DNA of 12,969 nucleotides from Ochromonadaceae sp. CCMP2298 (taxonomy: Eukaryota; Sar; Synurophyceae; Ochromonadales; Ochromonadaceae): assembly GCA_026770595.1 (NCBI GenBank), contig MU634357.1, positions 1-12,969 on the forward strand. Reading direction: 5' to 3'. The position numbers were made by a program, and so were the translations under genes. Positions 1 to 8,274 of the stretch are shown here, piece by piece; position 1 is the first letter of the stretch, and each line of letters starts with the position of its first letter. The notes beneath the pieces were generated by a model. That model did no database searches. It was not told where the DNA came from and worked only from the letters and a program-made list of their open reading frames with translations.

Positions 1-116
1 CAAAGGCAGGTAGATGTACATTGTACTTTTAGTTTTTAAAATACGCAGTGCATATACAACACTTCGCTGTATCTACTTGCCCAAGCGTCCCCACCCGCTC
101 GTTATAGAACAGATAA

Positions 117-208
117 TAGTTTAGGCGCCCCTGTTGGGGTCCCTGAGTGGGTGCGCAAACTCTAGTTTAGGCGCCCCTGTTGGGGTCCCTGAGTGGGTGC
201 GCAAACTC
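117..208. repeat. Perfect tandem duplication of a 46-bp dyad-containing unit
   Basis: Copy 1 is 117-162 and copy 2 is 163-208; they are identical and directly adjacent. Each unit starts with TAGTTTAGGCGCCCC and ends with GTGGGTGCGCAAACTC, so its ends are imperfect inverted repeats of each other (AGTTT/AAACT outermost, GCGCCCC/GGGTGCGC inside), with an inner CCCC-TGTT-GGGG hairpin. Each copy could fold as a hairpin on either strand. The perfect identity indicates a recent duplication. No gene product is implied. Confidence 0.85.
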
Positions 209-214
209 ACAAGA

Positions 215-230
215 GAGCGACCAGTCGCTC
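215..230. repeat. Short perfect inverted repeat (7-bp arms)
   Basis: GAGCGAC (215-221) and GTCGCTC (224-230) are exact reverse complements separated by two bases. The site lies seven bases after the end of the 46-bp tandem duplication. It could be a protein-binding dyad or a chance palindrome; nothing in the sequence decides. Confidence 0.5.
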
Positions 231-562
231 CGCAAGCCCCTTTTAATATCTAATCTAAGTTCGTTTGCTTTTTCTGCATTTTCAATGTATACAATTTAAG
301 CAGTTCGCCGAGCATATACTCAAAACAAGGGGAGTTTAGCTGCCACTAGCGACTGTGGCAAAAAAGACCTCTTGCACTCGCGTGAATATTTCTAAAACCC
401 CATATCAAATGGACTAGTGGACCTCTCATCAATCATCATCACATCTCTCATCATCTTGACTAGGGGTGCAATTTTTGGTTGCCTGGCCTTGCCTTGCGCC
501 TAGCTACGAGTACTTGTGGGGCTAGAGCAAGTTGCGGCGCAGCAACACCAGCAGTTGACAGA

Positions 563-2461
563 ATGCCGCTGCTGACGCGAGTAGATAGAGAGAACTTGCA
601 TAAGTACCGGTATAGCGGTGGAGACTCGTCCCCTATTTATGAGTATGTGCTATCTCCACTTGCGCAGTTCTGCGTGGACCACTTCACGCCGCTCTGGCTG
701 GCGCCCAATTTGGTGACTCTGCTGGGTCTTGCAGCGTCAGTGCTCTCCATGGTCCTGACACTCGTTTATAACCCAGATCTGAGCGAAGACGGCCCCTCTT
801 GGCTGCATCTCCTGAACGGAGTGTGCGTCTTCGCTTACCAGACGTTTGACAACATGGATGGGAAGCAGGCACGGCGCAGCGGCAGCTCCTCCCCTTTGGG
901 TATGCTCTTCGACCACGGCTGCGACGCGATCAACGCAGGAGTTATGTGCATACCGATGGCATCGGTGATCGGCAGCGGCTGGAGCCCTCTGATGTTTATG
1001 TGCATCTGGAACGGCTTCGTGCCCTTCTACTTCCAGGCCTGGGAGGAGTTCTACACAGGCAGCATGGTGCTGCCGCCCTTCAACGGACCCACCGAGGGCC
1101 TGCTGCTGGCCGTGGGCATGTGCTTCGTCTCCTTCTTCAACGGGGCGCACTGGTGGCACGAGGTAAGCAAATCGGGTATTGGAAGATTCACTGTCACTGC
1201 CACTCCTGCCGCAACTGCTGCCACTGCCACTGCCACTGTCGCTAACGCTGCATCGCCTGCATATGATGTCATCTCCCTCTGTCCTCTCTCGTAGTCTGTG
1301 CTGCAGCTGCCCCCTGGGACTGCGTCTGATTTAATCGCTAGCTTTTATGGGAGAGGCGTGACACCGTTCTTCTTGGTCTGCGCCTTTTCCTTCACGGTGT
1401 CTTCCCTCATCGCCCTCAAGCAAGTGTGGACAGGTGAGGCGCGAGGGTGGAGGTGTAGCGTGCAGTGTACATCGTACAACGCGCCAAAGATCTCTCACGT
1501 TGCTCAAATACCTCACATCTCACTCCTCTCACCTCTGTTAAATCCTTCATCTCTCACATCGCACATCTCCTTCCCGCCCCTTAGTTGTTGCCCTCACCAG
1601 CAAAAGTGGAAGATCCGGCAAGGCGCTGCTGGACCTTCTGCCCTTCCTAGTCTTCCTCCCCTCAGCTCTCTACTGGCTGTGGGTCAGCCCCGTGGCGTTC
1701 AAAGTCTACCCACTTGTATCGGTACGCGCTGTGCCTGTGCCCCATGTGCCTCCTATATCCCGCCCAATTCGAGTCGTCTATCACCCTACCAGCCCCCTAA
1801 CATAACTTAACATCAACCCCTACCATCCCCTACCTTCCCCTACCACGCCCTCCCTTCCCCTCACACCAACGCTCTCAGTTCCTGTTCATCAGCAGCTCTC
1901 TAGTGGAGATGCTGGTGCACATAATGCTTTGCCACATATGTAGGGGGGAACTCAAGCCCTGGGAGAGATATGTGAGCAGTTACTCTGATGTCCCCTCTTC
2001 TCTGTCCCCTGTTCCCTGTTCCCTGCCGCTTGCCGCCTCTCGCTCCCTTTTACTCCTCTTTACTCCCTCGCTCTATCTCGCTCTACCTCCCTCTCGTCCC
2101 CTTTCCCTCTCCCTCTTGCTCTCCATCCCTTTCCTTGTGCGCAGGGGGCGTACCTGACTGCGCTGATGCCTGCGCTGGTACACCTGCATCTGCCCCCCGT
2201 AGCGCTGCCCCTCCCCCTCTCCCCCTCCCTTCCCCTCTCCTACGACGTCGAGGTTCTCGCCCTGATCGTCGTCTGCCTGTTCTCGTTCACAAGGACGTCT
2301 GTGCTATTATACCAGGTGTGCAACTCCCATAACCCTTAACCTTCGCCGCGACAGCAATCTCACCCACCCTCGCCCCTCCTTACTCGTCGCAGGTATGCAC
2401 GGAAATAGCGGCAGAATTGGGCATTTTCGTCTTCAAGCAAGGCAAGAGGCACAAAGCGTAA
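563..2461 (+). CDS. EPT1/CPT1: CDP-alcohol phosphatidyltransferase (ethanolamine/choline phosphotransferase), six exons
   Basis: Family role: joins CDP-ethanolamine or CDP-choline to diacylglycerol in the ER membrane, the last Kennedy-pathway step. My splice model is exons 563-1162, 1295-1433, 1585-1721, 1879-1971, 2145-2315 and 2393-2461, giving 402 aa, typical for EPT1/CPT1. All five introns are GT-AG and phases match throughout. The CDP-alcohol signature DG-x2-AR-x8-G-x3-D-x3-D is complete at residues 99-121. Other family hallmarks are WLAPNLVTLLGL (45-56), WEEFYTG and NGPTEGLL. Later exons encode hydrophobic segments, and the last gives CTEIAAELGIFVF, like the family C-terminus. The ATG at 563 precedes the usual N-terminal LHKYRYSGGDSS segment. 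The protein ends KRHKA, a possible KxHxx-type ER retrieval signal. Whether it prefers ethanolamine or choline cannot be read from sequence. Intron 1 carries a GCCACT-rich simple repeat. Confidence 0.9.
1196..1243 (+). repeat. GCCACT-type simple repeat inside intron 1 of the phosphotransferase gene
   Basis: An imperfect hexanucleotide/trinucleotide tract built from CTGCCACTGC-like units lies inside intron 1 (1163-1294). It stays open in the exon 1 frame and encodes an Ala/Thr-rich string, but it is flanked by a GTAAGC donor and a TAG acceptor that rejoin conserved family sequence, so it is best read as intronic low-complexity DNA. Confidence 0.6.
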
Positions 2462-2771
2462 AAATGTTCTATTCGAATAATGTATATGTATTGCGCAAGC
2501 GCCTAGAAAAGAGCTACGAAAAACAGTTTTTTTCTCAACAAAAAATAGTTCACCGTCATCAGGTTCGGCATTTCCGGACTTAATTTTTGAATTTGATTTT
2601 GGTTCGAAATAGAGGCAGATTGATCGATCAATGCTGCAACCCGTCTGTTCGAGGCTGTTGCCAGCTTTGTTCGAGGCTGCACAGCTGCCACCTTTGATAA
2701 CCATTTCCTCCTCTGCATCGAGGCACATACTCGCATTCAATTAATTCAGCGCGGCTGCCCACCTAGGTCCA
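2462..2771. promoter_or_regulatory. Intergenic region between the phosphotransferase and MSH6 genes (probable MSH6 promoter)
   Basis: About 310 bp, AT-rich, between two genes on the same strand, so it must hold the 3' end of the first and the promoter and leader of the second. It contains a perfect 14-bp palindrome, ATTGATCGATCAAT, at 2619-2632, and two 12-bp direct repeats TGTTCGAGGCTG at 2646-2657 and 2668-2679 (22 bp apart start to start). No core promoter element can be named. A regulatory role for the palindrome or repeats is inference. Confidence 0.4.
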
Positions 2772-5700
2772 ATGAACAAGAAGGTGACAGCTCCTGCTCC
2801 CAAGGGGCAGACCTCTCTTTTCTCCTTCTTCCGCAAGCCGGCGGCAGGGTCAGAAGCTCCCCCTAAGGATTTGTCGCCGCCGAAGGAGAAGGAGAAGGAT
2901 GATATGACCAACCCGCTGAAGCGCCCTCTCGTGGAGACGCAGAAGGCGAAGAAGCCGGTCGCGGAGAGCGACGAGGCGAAGAAGCGCAGGAAGACCGTGA
3001 TCTACGACGATGACGACGACAGCGACGCGCAGCCAGTTTCATCCCAGCCCAACTCCAACTCCAAAAGCTCCATCCCCGTTACGAGCGAGAAGCCCAAGGC
3101 AGGCGCGGAGGCGAAGGAAGACGAGTGGGACGAGATGAGCGTGGCGGAGGAGGAGTCGGAGGAGGAGAACAGCAACGACGACTTCGTGAACGACTCCGAC
3201 GGCGACGAGAATGACGACGACCAGAGCGATGGGCTGTTTAACTCGGACTCTGAGGAGGAGATCAGTCGCCGCAAGCCTGACAGAGCCTCCAAGCAGCTGG
3301 GCAAGAAGAAAATCGCACCCAAGAAGGCCGTCGCCCTCACACCCGCACGCGTGCTTATCCCGCACGAGGCCAAGCCCTCCCTCATCACGCCCTCGGTCAA
3401 GTCAGCCTCCTGGTGTGCCACGCCCGCCCCGGCCTCTGCCTCCTCGTCGGCCATGGCCTCGGGCAGGAGCACAGAGGAGGCGTACACGCCCAGCGCGAAC
3501 CTGAACCTGCCCGAGGGCGTGGTGGGGCGCGGCTCGCATGAGCACAACGGCTTCAAGTTCCTGCACCCCGACAGCCGCAAAGACGCCCAGGGCCACAAGG
3601 TCGACAACCCTTTGTTCAACCCCCGCACGCTGCAGGTGACCCCCCAGTTCCAGAAGGAGCAGACTCCGGCCATGCAGCAGTGGTGGCTCTTCAAGGCGCA
3701 CAACATGGACACCGTGCTCTTCTTCAAGGTGGGCAAGTTCTACGAGCTCTTCCACATGGACGCAGATGTGGGTTTTGCAGAGCTGGACCTCATATACATG
3801 AAGGGTTTAAAGGCCCACAGCGGGTTCCCGGAGGTCTCTTATGGCAAGTTCGCATCGGCGCTGGTGGCCAAAGGTTACAGGGTGGCGCGCGTGGAGCAGA
3901 CCGAGACGCCCGACATGCTGAAGGAGCGCAACGACACATCGAAGGGCAAGAAGGACAAGGTGGTGGCGAGGGAGATGTGCTCCATCATGTCCCGGGGCAC
4001 GCGTACGTACTGCCACCTGGACGACCTGAGCCTGCTGGACGGGGGGGACCCGGATGCCAACTCCTCCGTGCTGCTGTGCATCAAGGAGGCCCTCACTGAG
4101 ACCGAGGGGGAGGGCGACCCCAAGCACCCCGAGTACGGCATATGCCTCGTGGACACCGTGCTGGGCACACTCACCCTGGCGCAGTTCCAAGACGACCTGC
4201 AGCGCTCCCGTCTGCGCACGCTGCTCGCCCGCTACCGCCCCACCGAGGTGATCCTGCAGGCCGGGGGCCACTCTCCGCACACACTGGGGGCGGTGCAGCT
4301 GATGGTGCCTAGGGCTGCGATGGAGTACCTGAGGGGGGAGGAGATGCCCTCGGGGAGCGAGACCTTCGCGCTGCTGCACAAGGGGCGCTACTTCGGGGCC
4401 AAGGCGGCAGAGGGGTCTGGGTCGATGCGCGGCTGGCCTGCGGTGGTGAAGGCCGTGCATGCGGGGCTGGAGGACGGTACCAGCGAGTGCGTGGTCGCTG
4501 CGCTGGGCGGTGCACTGTGGCAGCTGCGGCGCTCTCTGATCGACTACGAGGTGCTGTCTCTGGGCAAGGTCTTCGCGTACATTCCCCCGGACGAGCAGAG
4601 CGGAGAGGAGGAAGAGGCGATGCAGGTCACGCAGATACAGTCGCAGACACAGTCGCAGACACAGACACAGACGCAGAGCCAGACCCAGAGTCTGTTCTCC
4701 CCCGCTGACCAGGAGAACCACCAGGTCACCTTCGACAGTGAGGGGGGGGCCGAGGCGGGCGTGGGTGCTGGGGGATCGGGGCCTGTGGGTGTGGGTGCGG
4801 ATGAGTTGAAGATAATGACCCTGGACGAGGTGGCTCTGACGAACCTGGAGATCCTGGTGAACAACTACGACCGCACTGAGAAGGGCTCCATGTGGGCATT
4901 TCTCAACCGCACCAAGACCGCACCCGGCCGCCGCCTGATGCGCAGCTGGCTCTGCAGACCCCTCTACCGGCCCGCTGACATCGCCCGCAGACAAGACGCG
5001 GTGGCGGATCTGCTAGGGGACCTGGGGGATGTCGCTGAGTCTGCCCGTCATGTACTCAAGAGCGTGCCAGATGTGGAGCGCCTGCTCACGAGGGTGCACT
5101 CCAACGGCATCAAGCGCGCAGGCCACCCCGAGTCGCGCGCCATCTTCTACGAGAACTACAACGTCAGAAAGATTAAGGACCTGGCGGACGTGCTGGCGGG
5201 CTTCGACACTGTTCTCAGGGCTAGCCAGCTCTTCGACAACCTCGAGGTGGCGTCGCCCCTACTGAGACTGGCCGTCTGCAGTGCCAAAAGGGGGGGCAAG
5301 TTCCCGCAAGAGGAGGTGCGCAACCTGCTGGCCCACTTTAGAGAGATCTTCGACGAGAAGCTGGCCAAGAAGGAGGGCAACATCCGCCCCCGCCCGGGCA
5401 TGGATGCGGACTACGACGACGCTAGGGCGGACACTGCGCAGTGCGAGGCAGACCTGGAGGCCTACCTCAGGGAGGTGAAGAAGCAGCTAGGCGTGAACGA
5501 TCTCAAGTACTGGGGCACCAACAAGGACCGCTACCAGATAGAAGTGCCCATGGCGCATGCCAACAAGGTACCCAACAACTGGACCTCCAAGAGCCAGAAG
5601 AAGACCCACAGGCGCTACTGGACGCCCAAGGTGGAGCAGCTGCTGGAGAGGCTGCTAGACGCGGAGGAGAAGCTGGGCGCTGCGCAGAAGGACATGCTCC

Positions 5701-6806
5701 GCAGAGTGTTCGCAAAGTTCGACGCGTCCTTCGCAGTGTGGAGTGCGGCGGTTAGCTGCGTGGCGCTGCTGGACGCGCTGCTCTCGCTAGCCACGGTCTC
5801 CTCCTTCCCCAACTACGTGCGCCCCGAGGTGTACGCGCCCAAGGGCGCCTGCCCCGAACTAGAGATCCTGGGGGGGCGACACCCCATGCTGGAGTTCTCG
5901 CTTCTGCAACGGGGCGACGGAGACTGCATTCCCAACGACCTGGTGCTGGGGGGCGCCGCTGGGGGTGTGTACCAGCCCAAGATGCTGATGCTCTCTGGGC
6001 CCAATATGGGAGGCAAGTCCACTCTGCTGAGACAAACCTGCCTCATCACCGTGCTCGCACAGGTGGGCTGCTGGGTGCCTGCGGACACCTGTCGCATGAC
6101 GCCTGTGGATCGGATCTTCACCCGTGTGGGTGCTTCGGACCGCATCCTGGCCGGCCAGAGTACCTTCTTCGTGGAGCTGGCAGAGACCGCCACCATCCTC
6201 AACGCCGCCTCCAGGCACTCGCTGTGCATCCTGGACGAGCTGGGTAGGGGCACGGCTACATTCGACGGGACAGCTATCGCGCACGCAGTGGTGGAGCACA
6301 TAGTGGGGTTCAAGCACTGCCGCGCATTGTTTGCCACGCACTACCACAGCCTAGTTAACGACTGGGAGCTAGACCCCAGGGTGCGTCTGGGCCACATGTC
6401 CTGCCTGGTGAACGAGGAGGGGGGCGGGGAGCGCACGGAGCGCGAGCTGGCCGAGGAGGTGACCTTCCTCTACAAACTGGCCGAGGGCTCCTCCCCCCGC
6501 TCCTACGGCATCAACGTGGCTCGCCTGGCCGGTCTGCCCGACGCAGTCATCCAGCTGGCGCTGCAGCAGAGCAGGGAGTTCGAGGCACGCATGGCGGGCA
6601 AGGCCGCAGCACAGGCGGCGGCTCAGGCGGGGGGCGTGTCCAGCCCCGGGGCGAGCGGTGGGGGTCTGGGCCGCCGGCTGGGGTCTGACCAGGTGTCCAG
6701 GGTATTTGACCGCCTAGTCTCTCTGGCGGGCAGCACCTCCAACATCGCAGAGCTGGCGTGGGTGGCGGCTGAGTTCTGGGACAGGGTCACTGCGCTGGAG
6801 GCCTGA
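2772..6806 (+). CDS. MSH6: DNA mismatch repair protein MSH6 (MutS homologue), intronless
   Basis: A single uninterrupted frame of 1344 aa. With MSH2, MSH6 forms MutS-alpha, which recognises base mismatches and small loops in the nucleus. The N-terminus has a PCNA-binding PIP box (QTSLFSFF, residues 13-20), then a basic and acidic disordered tail (about 30-290) with KKRRK-like nuclear signals. The mismatch-binding domain follows, with the diagnostic Phe-x-Glu as F323-Y324-E325 in GKFYELFHMDADVG, and ARVEQTETPDML. The connector runs to about residue 603. A Gln/Thr- and Gly-rich insertion (about 604-675) separates it from the lever/clamp core. The ATPase has Walker A GPNMGGKST (1076-1084, Lys1082), STFFVELAET, Walker B LDELGRGT (D1155, E1156) and the ATHYHSL His motif. 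No PWWP or Tudor domain is visible in the tail, unlike animal or plant MSH6. The F-x-E motif and long N-terminal tail separate it from MSH2 and MSH3. Confidence 0.97.
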   Translation: MNKKVTAPAPKGQTSLFSFFRKPAAGSEAPPKDLSPPKEKEKDDMTNPLKRPLVETQKAKKPVAESDEAKKRRKTVIYDDDDDSDAQPVSSQPNSNSKSSIPVTSEKPKAGAEAKEDEWDEMSVAEEESEEENSNDDFVNDSDGDENDDDQSDGLFNSDSEEEISRRKPDRASKQLGKKKIAPKKAVALTPARVLIPHEAKPSLITPSVKSASWCATPAPASASSSAMASGRSTEEAYTPSANLNLPEGVVGRGSHEHNGFKFLHPDSRKDAQGHKVDNPLFNPRTLQVTPQFQKEQTPAMQQWWLFKAHNMDTVLFFKVGKFYELFHMDADVGFAELDLIYMKGLKAHSGFPEVSYGKFASALVAKGYRVARVEQTETPDMLKERNDTSKGKKDKVVAREMCSIMSRGTRTYCHLDDLSLLDGGDPDANSSVLLCIKEALTETEGEGDPKHPEYGICLVDTVLGTLTLAQFQDDLQRSRLRTLLARYRPTEVILQAGGHSPHTLGAVQLMVPRAAMEYLRGEEMPSGSETFALLHKGRYFGAKAAEGSGSMRGWPAVVKAVHAGLEDGTSECVVAALGGALWQLRRSLIDYEVLSLGKVFAYIPPDEQSGEEEEAMQVTQIQSQTQSQTQTQTQSQTQSLFSPADQENHQVTFDSEGGAEAGVGAGGSGPVGVGADELKIMTLDEVALTNLEILVNNYDRTEKGSMWAFLNRTKTAPGRRLMRSWLCRPLYRPADIARRQDAVADLLGDLGDVAESARHVLKSVPDVERLLTRVHSNGIKRAGHPESRAIFYENYNVRKIKDLADVLAGFDTVLRASQLFDNLEVASPLLRLAVCSAKRGGKFPQEEVRNLLAHFREIFDEKLAKKEGNIRPRPGMDADYDDARADTAQCEADLEAYLREVKKQLGVNDLKYWGTNKDRYQIEVPMAHANKVPNNWTSKSQKKTHRRYWTPKVEQLLERLLDAEEKLGAAQKDMLRRVFAKFDASFAVWSAAVSCVALLDALLSLATVSSFPNYVRPEVYAPKGACPELEILGGRHPMLEFSLLQRGDGDCIPNDLVLGGAAGGVYQPKMLMLSGPNMGGKSTLLRQTCLITVLAQVGCWVPADTCRMTPVDRIFTRVGASDRILAGQSTFFVELAETATILNAASRHSLCILDELGRGTATFDGTAIAHAVVEHIVGFKHCRALFATHYHSLVNDWELDPRVRLGHMSCLVNEEGGGERTERELAEEVTFLYKLAEGSSPRSYGINVARLAGLPDAVIQLALQQSREFEARMAGKAAAQAAAQAGGVSSPGASGGGLGRRLGSDQVSRVFDRLVSLAGSTSNIAELAWVAAEFWDRVTALEA
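4620..4694 (+). repeat. CAG-ACA/CAG-TCG hexanucleotide-like repeat within MSH6
   Basis: A tract of CAGACA and CAGTCG units, in frame with MSH6, encodes alternating Gln with Thr or Ser (residues about 617-641, SQTQSQTQTQTQ-type). It follows a run of Glu codons and is followed by a Gly-rich stretch (to about residue 675). It sits between the connector and core domains of MutS, where a surface loop can tolerate length change. Confidence 0.85.
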
Positions 6807-7170
6807 GCACGCCTGACATTAGGCACCATACAACAGTCACTAGGCAGCAGACAGTAGGTGCCAGGCACTAGGCGGCAGGCACTGCGCTGCAGGAAGCAGG
6901 CAGCGGAGTTTAGCTAGGTTAGTCTGAGAATAGGGGAATAAGTGGAAATCGGGGCAGCGGGGCCTGGTCCTTAGGTCTTGCGTTGGTCTGAATTTTGGAC
7001 ACTTATACAAAACCACATTATCGATTCGAATCTATACAATCACATTCACTTTCCACATCGAGCACGCAGCAGAGGTGCAGACAGCCTGTAGCAGAAAGCG
7101 TGCAGCAGTAGGCAGAGGGCATACAGTAGACAGAGGGTAGGGGGCAGATAGCAGAGGGCAGGCAGAGCTG
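6807..7170. other. Convergent 3' intergenic region with degenerate GGCAG/GCAGA repeats
   Basis: No gene is seen. This is the shared 3' region of MSH6 (+) and the SET gene (-). Two clusters of degenerate GGCAG/GCAGACAG/CAGAGGGCAG-type units lie at about 6830-6905 and 7064-7168, separated by unique AT-richer DNA. Both 3' UTRs and polyadenylation sites must fall here, but no consensus polyadenylation signal is clear. Confidence 0.5.
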
Positions 7171-8274
7171 CTATTTTCTGCCCCTCTTGCCCAACTTCGC
7201 CAGCTTGGCTGCAGATGCGAGGGAATCAACGCTGAGCTCTCCCTGCAAACGGACGTTCCAGGTATGTGCCTGCTGCAGCAAGCGCAGAGCCTGGGGCCGT
7301 TGGTGCCCCTGCTCCAGCAACAGCGCCGCTGTGGTTGCGCAGGCCTCTGCAGAGAAGCGCTCGCCCCAGCCAGCGCTCAATGGGCTCTTCAGCAGCGCCA
7401 CCAGCTCCAGGCCCAGCTCGATGGCGCGGTCCAGCTCCCCCATCTCCACGAAGGTCAGCTGGTCGCGCTCCAGGCGCAGAGCCCTCAGACGGCGGGCATC
7501 GTCCTCGCGCGTTGTTCGCACGGGGGCTGGGGCTGCCTCTGCTGTTGTTGAGTCCAGTGATACATACGCTCCTGTTCCTGTTGCCGATGAGGCAGCTGCT
7601 GCTGTTGCTGCTGCTGTTCCTATATCTGCACTGGTACAAGTGCCCTGGCACGCTGGGCAGTTGCAAGTGAAGCGGTACAGGCCCTGCAGCTGCGCCTGCC
7701 TCTGCGCCGCCCCCTGCCGCAGCTCGATGTAGCAGTCGCACAACTCGTCACCCCTAGCTATGTCTCTGGACGCATACAGCACCTCGAATCCGCCCCCTCC
7801 ACATCCCCCATTCTCCCCTTTGCCCCCATCCTCATCCCGGGGAATGAACGTCTGCTGCGCGTTGGGCAGACAGGAGTGGTTGAGGCGCCCAATAGCCAGG
7901 AACATGCCGCAGACCCGCCCCTCATCCTCGTCATAGGAGGGCATGTCGAAGGCGTTGGTCATGTAGATGCCGCTGCTGGGCGGCTCCTCCGGGAACACAT
8001 TGCTCATATCCAAGAAGGCCTTTCGCTCCCCCGCCCCCAGAGCCTGCACCCCCAAATCAACCTGCACCTTCTGCTCCTCAGAGAAGGGGTGCCACGCCCT
8101 GGTGTATGTGGTGGGGTGCTCTGCGCAGATCAGATCGCCTGCCTTGAAGTCTTGCGCGGAGATGGCCACGTAGCCTCTTTCGGGGTACCACTCCAGCTCC
8201 CAAGGGGGACTCGCCCCGGTGAAGGAGCACTTGCCCCAGTAGGTGGTGCACGCATGCGCACCATCCTCCGACAT
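7171..8274 (-). CDS. SET-domain protein (SMYD/SET5-like putative lysine methyltransferase)
   Basis: A single exon of 367 aa. SET proteins transfer methyl groups from S-adenosylmethionine to lysines of histones or other proteins. The SET domain begins near RGYVAISAQDFKAGDLI (33-49), has the SAM-binding hallmark GRLNHSCLPNA (129-139, NHSC at 132-135), then the catalytic-type segment DIARGDELCDCYIELR (171-186) with Tyr182. A Cys-rich post-SET CNCPAC follows (204-209). There is no MYND zinc finger inserted in the SET domain, so it is nearer to yeast SET5-type or MYND-less SMYD-like proteins than to classical SMYDs. An Ala/Thr/Ser-rich linker (about 215-255) leads to a C-terminal helical region (about 256-367) that may be TPR-like. 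The tail is basic (KLGKRGRK). A Gly-rich insert lies at 150-162. It is convergent with MSH6 and tandem with the downstream-lying zinc-finger gene. Substrate unknown. Confidence 0.85.
   Translation of the reverse strand: MSEDGAHACTTYWGKCSFTGASPPWELEWYPERGYVAISAQDFKAGDLICAEHPTTYTRAWHPFSEEQKVQVDLGVQALGAGERKAFLDMSNVFPEEPPSSGIYMTNAFDMPSYDEDEGRVCGMFLAIGRLNHSCLPNAQQTFIPRDEDGGKGENGGCGGGGFEVLYASRDIARGDELCDCYIELRQGAAQRQAQLQGLYRFTCNCPACQGTCTSADIGTAAATAAAASSATGTGAYVSLDSTTAEAAPAPVRTTREDDARRLRALRLERDQLTFVEMGELDRAIELGLELVALLKSPLSAGWGERFSAEACATTAALLLEQGHQRPQALRLLQQAHTWNVRLQGELSVDSLASAAKLAKLGKRGRK
7579..7632. repeat. GCT/GTT trinucleotide-rich tract within the SET gene
   Basis: A GCTGCTGCTGTTGCTGCTGCTG-like interrupted trinucleotide run on the + strand encodes, on the - strand, the Ala/Thr/Ser-rich linker after the post-SET cysteines. 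Such tracts are prone to length change; here it stays in frame. Confidence 0.7.

Larger units (their letters stand above)
1..562. other. 5' non-coding region upstream of the phosphotransferase gene
   Basis: No credible gene is seen here. The DNA is mostly AT-rich. It holds the 46-bp tandem duplication (117-208), a 16-bp dyad just after it (215-230), and a small potential stem-loop (arms 341-346 and 355-360, six pairs) followed by a run of A. The stretch 421-455 is rich in TCATC-type repeats. The right part must contain the promoter and 5' leader of the phosphotransferase gene starting at 563, but no TATA-like or other core element can be assigned with confidence. The reading frame does extend left to a TTG at 479, but a TTG start is not expected for a nuclear gene. 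Confidence 0.5.

Noticed and set aside
117-208. CRISPR-like direct repeat
   Set aside because: There are only two copies, directly adjacent with no spacer, in a eukaryotic context.
290-415. U6 snRNA-like string (GCAGTTCGCCGAGCATATACTC) upstream of the first gene
   Set aside because: It resembles the U6 5' hairpin and CATATACT, but there is no ACAGAGA box and no matching internal stem-loop downstream, so it is probably chance similarity.
479-562. N-terminal extension of the phosphotransferase from a TTG at 479
   Set aside because: TTG is not expected as a nuclear start, and the conserved family N-terminus begins just after the ATG at 563.
3002-3736. 244-codon antisense frame opposite the MSH6 tail
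   Set aside because: It is Ser-rich because it mirrors Asp/Glu/Lys codons of the acidic tail; no independent support.
3807-4994. 395-codon open frame antisense to MSH6
   Set aside because: It lies wholly opposite a well-conserved coding region, is rich in Arg/Leu/His/Gln as expected from a GC-biased antisense frame, and shows no motif.
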